From assembly GCA_032191485.1 (NCBI GenBank), contig JAVDOI010000006.1, positions 8,910,056-8,974,055 on the forward strand: 64,000 bases of DNA, in the 5' to 3' direction. The notes under the pieces were generated by a model. That model was not told where the DNA came from. It saw nothing but the letters and a program-made list of their open reading frames with translations, and made no database searches. Shown here piece by piece: positions 24,101-30,925 of the stretch. Both the position numbers and the translations under genes were made by a program. The DNA is from Leptoclinus maculatus (taxonomy: Eukaryota > Chordata > Actinopteri > Perciformes > Stichaeidae). Numbering within the stretch: position 1 is the first letter of the stretch; each line of letters starts with the position of its first letter.

Positions 24101-27100
24101 TTAGCTTCCATGGAATCAACTGCTTTCGTGTTGATACCATTGAACACAATCATTGAAGATAAGGAGTACATAGCTCACACAGCTGTGAACTGCTATGGTA
24201 CACTGCTTAGTCTGCATTTTAGTGACTAATGGTCTTAATTTCTTCCTTTTATTTTAGAGAGAGAGCTTTGCTTTGTATGCCCTTTACAGCAAGAACAAAC
24301 CGCAATCTGATCGTCTTCTCATCAATCATGGACAGGCTTTCTTCAAGGTGAGAACCGCTGCCAGTGTCCTGTTGCTCTTCCTTCTCTTATTTTCTCGTCT
24401 CAAAGCCTCATAATATAACGGCTAATAAAAAGAAACGACTGAATAAAAATGTCCAGCACATCTATAAACATTATTTTAGTCTTGATGGATGTCTTCCCAT
24501 CCACTTAATGTTAGCGTGTTCTCCAACTCAGCTTTGACGTTATCCTGATAGCTTTAGCTGTCCTCTCCTCACACTCCAGCAAAAGCAGCTGAAGCTGGGC
24601 GATAAGATGGACCTGTGGTCGTACCTGCTGAAGCCCGTGCAGCGGATCAGTAAGTACAGTCTGCTGCTGCAGGACATGATGAGGGAGTGTGGCCCCGGAC
24701 AAACCAGAGAGATGGCCGAGGTTAAGGCTGCCCTGGAGGTCATCCACTTCCAGCTCCACCACGGCAACAACCTGCTGGCCATGGACGCCATCCACCACTG
24801 TGACGTAAGACAGTTTGTTTCTTGGTAATGTCAAGCAAGATTATTAGAATGTTGGATTTCCATGTCTTATATACAGTACATACATATACAGGTATACTGG
24901 GCAGACATAGTGTGTACTAAACTGTGATAAGGATGACTTATCACTCTCTCATTCAGCGTTGAGCAACACCATTGGAAACTATACTGTAATGTGGAAAGCA
25001 CAGTAAAGAAACAAGTACAGGCAGGATTGAAACCATTCATCATTGTGATTTTGATTTGTGGAATGCCGTTGGTAAATCATGAGTAATCTGGGATGGAAGG
25101 GATGAAATGAATGAAAAGAGTTCAGGGGAAGGACAATAATTTTATCATCCTTTCCATGGAATGTAAAGGGAGGTGTTGTGTGGGGGATGATGGTCTGGAG
25201 CTCCGTTAGTTGGGGAGCAGAGATAGAGGGAATTAATTTTTGTTGGTTAACTTGTGAACTTTATGATCTCTGTTAGAAATAATAGGAAAGTCAGAAATAA
25301 TAGGAAAGTTCATACCGTTTTGTATTGATGGTTCACTGTAATTGTGTGAGTCAATTATTCTAAATCTGCCATTATACTCAGTGTTCAGTCTGTAGGTTTG
25401 TTTGACTAAATCTTCATTAGCTGAATTTAGAAGTTAAGGCTGCTTGAATATTTTATTGCTAAACTGAACAGTTACAATAAGTACTTTCTTTTTTCTGGTG
25501 CATTATTGCTGACTACAGTACATGACCCCCAGAATCTCTTTCTGCAGGTAAACCTGAAGGAGCAGGGGCAGCTGATACGCCAGGATGAGTTCTTGGTAAC
25601 ATTCAGGAAGAAAAAATGTTTACGCCACATATTCCTCTTCCAAGAGCTCATTCTCTTTAGCAAAACCAGGAAGACGGACGTAGGAAATGAGACATATATC
25701 TACAAACAGTCGTTCAAGGTACACATATTGCTTCACACCCAAATTCACATGTAAAATGTCTTCAAGAAATACCTGTAAAATACGCAATAATTATGCAATA
25801 ACAGAAAAAGAAGGAGGTGTTGCTCCCACTTCCTCTTTCACACGAATCACGTACAAGATTACAACTTGCACGTACACATGCTGAAAATGATAATTACTTT
25901 CATCAACCACTCAATAAGTGACTCATCATTTACACATACAATGCTCTGTACTCCAGATGGTCGGTCTGCCCCTGCTTAAGAGATTCATTCTTTGCCCAAC
26001 ACTTACACAACATTAATTGTATTGCGTCCTTTCCTTTCCCTTCTAAAACACTGCACAACACTCCAAAAGTCCAATTACAATAGCATTGAAGTCTTGCCAA
26101 ACTGATTGCCGTATTTTAAACAACTGTTTTACATAATCGGTTTGTCTTTGTTTAAATTTAGACGTCAGATGTGGGCATGACCCAAAACAGCGGTGACAGT
26201 GGACTGTGTTTTGAGATCTGGTTCAGGAAGAGGAAAACCCAGGACACGTACACACTTCAAGCAGTCAGCCGGGAGGTGAAGGATGCCTGGACCAAGGACC
26301 TGGAGCGGATCCTGTGGGAGCAGGCAATACACAACAGAGGTACCAACAAATGCACAAAAATGCATAAACACACTGGCATGTGTCAAGTTAATGTGATAGT
26401 GGCAAACTGATTCAGCAGAGCCTGGTTTGTTCATGATATAATAACATTTGTACTGCCAATGTGTAAAGATATTAATATATTTGGCTCAATATTGGTAATA
26501 ATGGGATGAACAGTAACAGTTCTCACTTTTGGATTACTGTCTGTAATGAAAAAGAAAAGACATGATGCAGTATAGAGACAACAATCTTTTGTACTAAAAT
26601 GTTTTTAAACTATGATTTCACATGTTTTTTAAGAGGTCCGTATGCAGGAGAGCGTGTTCATGGGTATTGGAAACAAGCCCTTCATGGACATCAAGCCCAG
26701 TGATGCAGCTATCAATGACAGAGCCGTCAACTATGTACTGATGGGAAGAGGTGAGCAAACACTGCCATTAAAACATGTTTAGTTGATTATTACATTAACT
26801 TTGGTCAGAAAACATTGTGATATCTTTCTAGCACTCTTTGGCTTGTCATGCTCCCTCTCATAAACATGATTTTCTCCTGGTCTGTGCAGAACACAGGGTG
26901 CTGTCTTCTATAGGACAAAGTGATTCACAGGAAAGGCTTTCCGGGGATCGTCCAAAATCTGTTGGTTCAGGATGTAGCTCGTCTTCCTCCTCTTCCTCTG
27001 GAAGAGGTTCCCTGTCCCCTGTGGGATACATGTGTAGGCCAAAGCGGAGGGGGGTTGGTGGGGGCCTTGGAGGATACGTATCACCTCCTGGAGCTCTGGA

Positions 27101-28063
27101 AGAGGACGACCTGGACCATGAGAGTGGGAGTCACAACTTATTGTGTGAGTTGAGTGTGTAAAACTATCATACCTAAATGTGGCTTATGAGTTATTGCAAA
27201 TGGACTCGGAGATTAGATGCGATGGTACACCCAGGAACCTCCCATTGCTCTGACAGTGTGTTATTAATGGCCCCTGAACAGCTTCACTGAGGCTCCTGGG
27301 AATTTAGTTTTTCCAAGCCTTTTTTTCAGTTTTATTCCACTCCAACAGGGTCAGAGGTCAGAGGTCTGGGTCAATTATTTTGAAATGCGTCCAAGGACAT
27401 GTCAGAAAGGACTTTGATTGCTAACACAGTGTTTGAACCGTGGCTTTCCATTTAATACATTTTAGCTTGGAATCACCCATCCATCCATTGATCATGTGTA
27501 TAATCAAGTCCTCTTTTTGTTCTAGTGGACAGCTCGGAGTCGTCCGGAGAGAGTGTGAGTGGCTTCAGCAGTTCCAGTCACAGCTACCACTCTGCTATTG
27601 GAGGAGAGGTGGAGGACACCTCCTTGGTCTCTGCCTCCATGATCACTGTTAAGGAGGCAGCGGTTGCTCCCGGGACTGAAGCCTCTGCAGTCTTCCACAA
27701 ACCAAATGCTCTGGCAGGATCCCCAGAAAAAACCCAACCACCAGTTGCCCCCAAGCCAAAGACCACACCACAACACCAGGCCAAGGATCTGCTCTGTGAC
27801 AAGGTGCAGTACAAAGCTCATAACCAGTGATTTGTTAATTGTTCATGTGGTTAAAAACATTAAATGCAAAATAACTAATTCAACCTCAAAAAATCTCTGC
27901 CTTCCTTAAAACTCCTTACACTGAAAATTCTATTTCTTTCTGCATGCTCGGTGAGTTTTATTATGCCATTGATTAATCTGTTGTTATTCATTTTAAATTA
28001 ATAATGTTTTTATGAATGTCACAGGTCCAGAACACTAGTGTTGGAAAATCCACTGAGGTTTGA
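3138..28063 (+). CDS. kiaa1755: KIAA1755/PLEKHG4-family Rho guanine nucleotide exchange factor (gene span)
   Basis: Multi-exon gene for a predicted 1884-residue cytoplasmic protein, assembled from 23 coding segments whose phases all match. Domains in order: a conserved N-terminal module (about 2-200), a long linker with two Cys clusters (331-345 and 416-435), a CRAL-TRIO/Sec14-like domain (about 645-790), spectrin-like helices (about 800-1110), an acidic disordered stretch (about 1115-1345), a DH domain (about 1352-1545, with the hallmark LLKPVQRISKYSLLLQDM near its end), a PH domain (about 1548-1655) and a Ser-rich tail. DH-PH modules activate Rho-family GTPases by exchanging GDP for GTP, and the Sec14-like domain suggests lipid binding. 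The architecture is that of PLEKHG4, PLEKHG4B, ARHGEF40 and KIAA1755. I chose KIAA1755 because its human copy lies next to TGM2, as here. The likely alternative is a PLEKHG4-type paralogue. The segment from 12722 onward is firm; the first coding exon is a proposal. Confidence 0.85.
4825..5255. repeat. probable dispersed teleost repeat
   Basis: Phrases such as the stretch around 5098-5150 (an AATGAGCTGAAAGATGC-type core followed by a CTCAGTAGAG core) match a repeat I recognise from many percomorph genomes. The attribution is from memory, I cannot define ends or class, and no coding remnant is visible. Confidence 0.45.
10684..10860. repeat. probable dispersed teleost repeat (SINE/LINE-tail type)
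   Basis: The segment beginning with repeated GGCAAAGCAAG and continuing into a GCACCTTTCAACA and CTGCTTTACATAA pattern resembles the widespread fish tail motif associated with short retroposons. The boundaries are approximate. Confidence 0.45.
10895..11050. repeat. probable dispersed teleost repeat
   Basis: The run of TTAGC-containing words, then GTTAGCATTTATCTCAAAGC and CTCACAGAGCCGCTA, resembles a degenerate copy of a common fish interspersed repeat. It may be part of the same insertion as the repeat about 35 bp upstream. Confidence 0.45.
12560..12605. repeat. head-to-head interstitial telomere-repeat palindrome
   Basis: About three TTAGGG units run straight into about four CCCTAA units, one of them altered to CCATAA. 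Positions 12561-12592 form a perfect 32-bp inverted repeat with no spacer. The site is intronic, roughly 115 bp before the acceptor of coding exon 2 of the Rho-GEF gene. It is not a chromosome end, since unique coding DNA lies on both sides. Confidence 0.9.
12722..12919 (+). CDS. kiaa1755: Rho-GEF gene coding exon 2
   Basis: Residues 2-67, phase 0 at both ends (TCCTCCAG| to TGT|GTGAGT). The peptide carries the family N-terminal signature: SLDSSIQGALSALFPPFDA, then a FRTIEERYHGDALHCLLDFL-type helix pair. This signature is shared by the PLEKHG4, PLEKHG4B, ARHGEF40 and KIAA1755 group and is the best evidence for family membership at this end. Confidence 0.88.
13710..15246 (+). CDS. kiaa1755: Rho-GEF gene coding exon 3 (large)
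   Basis: Residues 68-580, starting AGYSDVVFRCEGWPLCLHD. The open frame extends upstream to an ATG at 13680, but that part is the polypyrimidine tract of the intron. The first 150 residues or so are a compact conserved module. The rest is a low-complexity linker with proline-rich segments (near 320-330) and two cysteine groups: C331, C342, C345, and C416, C419, C429, C434, C435. The exon ends in phase 1 at AAAAAG|GTAAGC, and the frame then reads through the intron for 48 residues, which is not coding. Confidence 0.92.
16250..16453 (+). CDS. kiaa1755: Rho-GEF gene coding exon 4
   Basis: Residues 580-648, phase 1 at both ends (CTCATGCAG| and TTGCCAG|GTACTT). Ser/Thr/Pro-rich linker (around ESQSSRSETPSTADGPDS) ending in GGMLELGIICLPG, which leads into the Sec14-like domain. 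Confidence 0.85.
16649..16772 (+). CDS. kiaa1755: Rho-GEF gene coding exon 5 (Sec14-like domain start)
   Basis: Residues 648-689. Encodes GSRDRTGRAVVEVHGGRKEW and then a leucine-rich helix ending LLLYLHSIPR, the first strand and helix of the CRAL-TRIO-like domain in this family. Acceptor CCCTTAG|, donor AG|GTACTG in phase 2. Confidence 0.9.
17501..17526. repeat. (GT)13 microsatellite
   Basis: Thirteen uninterrupted GT units in the intron between coding exons 5 and 6. Confidence 0.95.
17666..17759 (+). CDS. kiaa1755: Rho-GEF gene coding exon 6
   Basis: Residues 689-720. KEVRELGMTLVINARKKSPS is the central strand of the Sec14-like fold, followed by the helix LYKALLMAQ. Acceptor TTTTTGTAG|, donor CCCAG|GTTAAA, ending in phase 0. 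Confidence 0.9.
17776..17825. repeat. two-copy 22-bp tandem duplication
   Basis: The unit CATCCACTAAACCCCTCACA occurs twice in direct succession just inside the intron after exon 6. It is a small local duplication of the kind left by replication slippage. Confidence 0.8.
18092..18178 (+). CDS. kiaa1755: Rho-GEF gene coding exon 7
   Basis: Residues 721-749, 29 codons in phase 0. EQALHAVHSIVMLVDKDTCP matches the helix and strand of the Sec14-like domain. Confidence 0.9.
18288..18404 (+). CDS. kiaa1755: Rho-GEF gene coding exon 8 (Sec14-like domain end)
   Basis: Residues 750-788. SQLTSDLGGTFTYSHTDWLQFH is the characteristic end of the CRAL-TRIO-like domain in Dbl-related GEFs (an LGG-x-x-Y-x-H-x-x-W pattern). 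Acceptor CCATAAG|, donor CATCAG|GTACTG. Confidence 0.9.
19062..19160 (+). CDS. kiaa1755: Rho-GEF gene coding exon 9
   Basis: Residues 789-821, phase 0. It joins the Sec14-like domain to the spectrin-like region (LVSFLVELRGADSLLQKAIK). Confidence 0.88.
19240..19388 (+). CDS. kiaa1755: Rho-GEF gene coding exon 10 (spectrin-like)
   Basis: Residues 822-871. Charged amphipathic helix (QQCIQEQKASMKEVLEDTRL) followed by REGGAILARMRREE, as in the spectrin-like repeats of PLEKHG4-type GEFs. The intron before it is only 79 bp. Confidence 0.9.
20037..20175 (+). CDS. kiaa1755: Rho-GEF gene coding exon 11 (spectrin-like)
   Basis: Residues 871-917. A helical segment with heptad-like leucines (ESVTTLYNQVEEKLHILVMK, then LQHLEFLFRLREME). 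Donor AGCACG|GTAATA. Confidence 0.9.
20355..20477 (+). CDS. kiaa1755: Rho-GEF gene coding exon 12 (spectrin-like)
   Basis: Residues 918-958, phase 0 (GCTTTGCAG| and ACTAAG|GTATAA). AGMWFNAEGEQRLKDSYTTD and the following helix are spectrin-like. The next intron contains the inverted-array element. Confidence 0.9.
20661..20913 (+). repeat. left 21-bp satellite array (12 units)
   Basis: Twelve head-to-tail copies of a 21-bp unit (TATCTCGAAATTTCGACTTAC, written here as two halves: TATCTCGAAATT and TCGACTTAC). Each contains the 12-bp palindrome TCGAAATTTCGA. Unit 6 differs in its tail (GAGATAC in place of GACTTAC). Because 21 is a multiple of three, every unit stays open in frame on both strands, which generates long spurious reading frames. 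Confidence 0.95.
21523..21981 (-). repeat. right 21-bp satellite array, inverted (18 canonical plus 3 degenerate units)
   Basis: The same 21-bp unit in reverse orientation. Eighteen copies carry the GAAATTTC core (21605-21981). Three outer copies on the inner side (21523-21604) instead carry ATAATTAT or a similar AT-only core, a different palindrome at the same register. Units alternate between AGTAAG and ACTAAG junctions, showing homogenisation with variants. Confidence 0.95.
22106..22303 (+). CDS. kiaa1755: Rho-GEF gene coding exon 13 (spectrin-like)
   Basis: Residues 959-1024, 66 codons in phase 0. DKQQCALSLVMEAKAVVG then a long helix (FKSNMDDFMLRAEQRHKELN). Acceptor GTTCCAG|, only about 77 bp after the inverted-array element. 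Confidence 0.92.
22433..23412 (+). CDS. kiaa1755: Rho-GEF gene coding exon 14 (large)
   Basis: Residues 1025-1351. The first 90 residues or so complete the helical region (ASALAKECSHFLEQVEQGCY, then WNAAWVQRQDVGQRLKEMQK). The rest is acidic, Glu/Ser/Gln-rich and probably disordered. Donor TTTT|GTAAGT in phase 2. The in-frame TAA read past the donor is intronic. Confidence 0.93.
23647..23896 (+). CDS. kiaa1755: Rho-GEF gene coding exon 15 (DH domain start)
   Basis: Residues 1351-1434. MIMEELLSTEREYVKALGYV is conserved region 1 of a Dbl-homology domain, and GNLEKLHDFHHHHFLNELES corresponds to the next helix. The conserved acidic residue of CR1 (ELLSTEREY) needed for GTPase binding is present. 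Confidence 0.95.
24258..24347 (+). CDS. kiaa1755: Rho-GEF gene coding exon 16 (DH domain)
   Basis: Residues 1435-1464. RESFALYALYSKNKPQSDRL is DH conserved region 2. Acceptor ATTTTAG|, donor TTCAAG|GTGAGA, phase 0. Confidence 0.93.
24580..24804 (+). CDS. kiaa1755: Rho-GEF gene coding exon 17 (DH domain, CR3)
   Basis: Residues 1465-1539. LGDKMDLWSYLLKPVQRISK, then YSLLLQDMMREC, is the most conserved helix of DH domains. The exon also contains the last long DH helix (EVKAALEVIHFQLHHGNNLL). Confidence 0.96.
25548..25718 (+). CDS. kiaa1755: Rho-GEF gene coding exon 18 (PH domain start)
   Basis: Residues 1540-1596. GQLIRQDEFLVTFRKKKCLR then HIFLFQELILFSKTRK form the first strands of the PH domain that follows DH in this family. 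Confidence 0.95.
26162..26339 (+). CDS. kiaa1755: Rho-GEF gene coding exon 19 (PH domain end)
   Basis: Residues 1597-1656. CFEIWFRKRKTQDTYTLQAV, then the C-terminal PH helix with its invariant tryptophan (REVKDAWTKDLERILWEQAI). Ends in phase 1 at AACAGAG|GTACC. Confidence 0.95.
26634..26750 (+). CDS. kiaa1755: Rho-GEF gene coding exon 20
   Basis: Residues 1656-1695. EVRMQESVFMGIGNKPFMDI, then KPSDAAINDRAVNYVLMGR, a conserved post-PH segment in the PLEKHG4 group. Phase 1 at both ends. Confidence 0.9.
26890..27144 (+). CDS. kiaa1755: Rho-GEF gene coding exon 21 (Ser-rich)
   Basis: Residues 1695-1780. Contains a run of eight serines (SGCSSSSSSSSGRGSLSP) and a Gly/Arg patch. Donor TTATTGT|GTGAGT. 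Probably disordered. Confidence 0.85.
27526..27803 (+). CDS. kiaa1755: Rho-GEF gene coding exon 22
   Basis: Residues 1780-1872. Ser-rich (DSSESSGESVSGFSSSSHSY) followed by a proline-rich stretch, TQPPVAPKPKTTP, of SH3-binding type. If the donor GACAAG|GTGCAG is not used, the frame reads nine codons on (counting the stop) to a TGA at 27828-27830, giving an alternative C-terminus. Confidence 0.82.
28025..28063 (+). CDS. kiaa1755: Rho-GEF gene last coding exon
   Basis: Twelve codons (VQNTSVGKSTEV) and TGA, in phase 0 after exon 22. A strong donor (ACAAG|GTGAGT) follows 18 nt after the stop and an acceptor (TTCTACAG|) lies at about 28230, so the 3' UTR probably contains an intron. This is too close to the stop to trigger nonsense-mediated decay. 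Confidence 0.65.
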   Translation, partial: VQNTSVGKSTEV

Positions 28064-28548
28064 CCTGTGATACGCTACAAGGTGAGTGTAGCGCAATTAT
28101 ACAGTACCCATCTTTCTTAAACTTGTATATAATACGACTACCTTTTGAAAACTTAAGTGTTACATGTATATTAATTATAAACTGTTCTGCTGTGGAAAGG
28201 AAAAGTTATGTTTCTCTTTTTTTCTACAGATTTGGAGGCAACCCAAGAAAAGCCGTCTGTTGGTGTCAGCGTTGAAGATGAAACTATTTAAACAGACATC
28301 CTTTTATACCAGCTGTTTCTGTAATCCATTACCACTCTGTAAATACATGTTGTTGTTTTATAATCTCACCACTAAAACAATAGGTCAGAAAAATGTCTGT
28401 AACTGTACTGTACTGAAACGGTGATACATTTTGAACTGGCATGGCTTTGCATAGTGCACTGTAAATCAGTCTAGTTTCATAGCTCATGCAAAGGTTCATA
28501 GAGTTGCTGCGGTCTTTGAGTCGGTGCTTACATGCTATTTATAACATA

Positions 28549-28554
28549 AATAAA
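28549..28554 (+). other. candidate polyadenylation signal of the Rho-GEF gene
   Basis: AATAAA about 490 bp after the stop codon. Further copies at 28798-28803 and 28983-28988 are equally possible. Confidence 0.4.
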
Positions 28555-28559
28555 CTAAA

Positions 28560-30680
28560 CGTTACAGTAGTCAATGAATGTGGCTAAAACATCCTGGTGA
28601 AATGCTCAGACTTTTATAAGCAGGCACCATCCTGATCCCAGAGCAATTTGATAAAATCTTGTGGAGGTCTATAAAGAATTGTGTCACAAAGGCAGTAAAT
28701 GCCATATTGCCATCTTTTATGTCCCAAAGTTGCCTTTTTGTGCAGATTTATCAAACCTAATCACAACATATGTATGTGTCTTACTTATTTCCTTGAAAAT
28801 AAAACACATTCACTCTGTCCTTTCTTTTGAATAACAATTTTGTATAAAGTAATATTTTACTGGAATCGAGATATGTAACACTTGTATTGCTTTTTATTCG
28901 AAATACAGAACATTTGCCGTGATGATGAATGTTTTGGCCCTTTATCTGTGTTTTTATTTGCACCACAACTATTTATTTTTGCAATAAACTAAACCCAACA
29001 TGCTAACAGTCAGACTGACATTTCTAAGGTCAAATATTAATTTACATTTGCTATATAGCTCCATTACTAGCACAATTGTCAGATGAGGCATTGATATACC
29101 TGAGCATGTAATATATAATATGGATGTAATATATGCTGGAATACGTAATACTAATGGAATTCCTTGATTAAATGAAAGCAAATGAGCCATCAGAACATCA
29201 AATCATCCATGTTTTCCGAGAGTATTTGACATATATAAGAACAAAAACACAATTTGTCTCCATAAAATGTAAGAAATCACAATAGTAACTTTTTAAATTT
29301 CTGCATCACAGACATTGCCAAGCTACTCACAATAGTATTTAAAAAAGGAAATCATATACAAAATTGCTCTTAAAAGGTACCTTCCTTTACATCCAAGTCC
29401 ATCATTTCTGCAATATGGAAAAAGTTACACTTCCATTTAACAATTTGTATGGAACGTTCTTTGAAAGTACAAGTTTCAAAGAGGCCGCCAGTCTGGAAGT
29501 GAGTCCAGGTGATGAATGCCACAGTCTCTTGGAAGTAGCCAAGCCTTGGTGTGGGCATTCAGCCATTTCCACTCTGTGGGTTTGGACAGAGCTCAGCCTT
29601 TGCTTTCACTTCTGTTAATCCCTGAATTCCCTTCCCTGATGTAATGCCCAACTCCTGAGCCAGGACTCATGTTTGTGATTAATACCAGTCTGCCCAGAAC
29701 GCTTCAAACCATACGGCGGCTTCATCCTCTATTTTTATTGATATTGTTACAATTGTAATTCATTATTCACTTTACTTTTGATGCATAATTGTTACTTACA
29801 ATGTTATAGTGGAAAAATGGAAGTTGATATTGAGCAGGACAAGTGCTGTAGTTTTTTTTTTTTTCTTCATGTGCATAAGAAGACACAACAAAACTTTAGC
29901 AGTGACTTTAGAAGCTGTTTATACAATGTCCTTTTGTGCACTTGGGTCTGTATATATACCTCCCTCGCCCCCTCATCATGTACCCTATACCAGTGCACAT
30001 TTTCTTTGTGCTGCATCACCTGGCATTGACAGCTGACAAGACCTATAGATTTAACCCCTTCTTAAAAGTAAATGCTGGTATAATTTCATTTCATTGTCAA
30101 AAAATACAATGAAAAGATCAAAACTAACAATGTGTATTAATTCCTACTGATGATGCTACATCTTTAAAAAAGGCTGAAAAATATTTTTCAAAAAGAGTAA
30201 AGTGAAGGTATTTTATATAACAGCTGGGGGATGTAGTTTACAGCAACAGGAGCCAATCGTTTTAAGACTATTTACCACAATGGACTAATAAGTGCTAGTG
30301 AATATCCATGACAGCATTTGTGACTGTGTGGGTTTTAATAAACTACAGCTTCCATGTTCATGTGATGGAACATGTCAACCGCTCATGTATGCGTGCAATA
30401 AGCCTACTTTATCGTTTCATGGGTTTGGTTGATAACACAAATATAGTATAAGATACAGAAAATCGCCAGACTCACCTCTAACTATTGGACAACCCAGTGA
30501 AACTATAACATAACAGTGGACGACTGGTTCAAATGAACTGCACCCACCAACATGACCTGATAACGGGTTGACTTCACCGTTAGCTCCATGTGTCCTCTCA
30601 TCATTACAAAGCATTACTCTGTGACTTTGCACTATTATTCTGGGTCAAAAAGTTCAGAGAACTTCCTTTTTCTTCGGTAA
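28560..30680. other. intergenic region between the Rho-GEF and transglutaminase genes
   Basis: AT-rich DNA with short unconnected open frames. No exon or RNA gene is recognised. Confidence 0.6.
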
Positions 30681-30915
30681 CAATGCAATTGCACAAAAAT
30701 CTGCAATGAATCAGCGGATTATGTACGGAGGCTACAACGCGCTCGCGTGCGTGTGAGTACACGCGCGAAGGGGTGCGTTCTGTGTAGCGAAGCGTCGCGT
30801 CACGCCCACTATCAGACCTACAAATAAGACCCACAAATAAAACCGAGATAACGGCGAGAAGTGACACACTATTCCCCTCCGAGATTCACTGACAGCACAG
30901 AACACAGCAGCAGTC
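30680..30915 (+). promoter_or_regulatory. likely promoter and 5' UTR of the transglutaminase gene
   Basis: A GC- and CpG-rich island (CGCGCTCGCGTGCGTGTGAG, then GCGTCGCGTCACGCCCAC) in otherwise AT-rich DNA immediately before the ATG. An A/T-rich TATA-like AATAAAAC sits at 30836, about 80 bp before the ATG. Exact transcription start is not visible. Confidence 0.5.
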
Positions 30916-30925
30916 ATGGCTCAAG
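30916..30925 (+). CDS. tgm2: transglutaminase exon 1 (M-A-Q)
   Basis: Three codons plus one base, then donor CAAG|GTAAGT. Joined to exon 2 it reads MAQALDIDRWNLE. The short first coding exon is typical of the family. The ATG context (CAGTCATGG) is reasonable. Confidence 0.85.
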
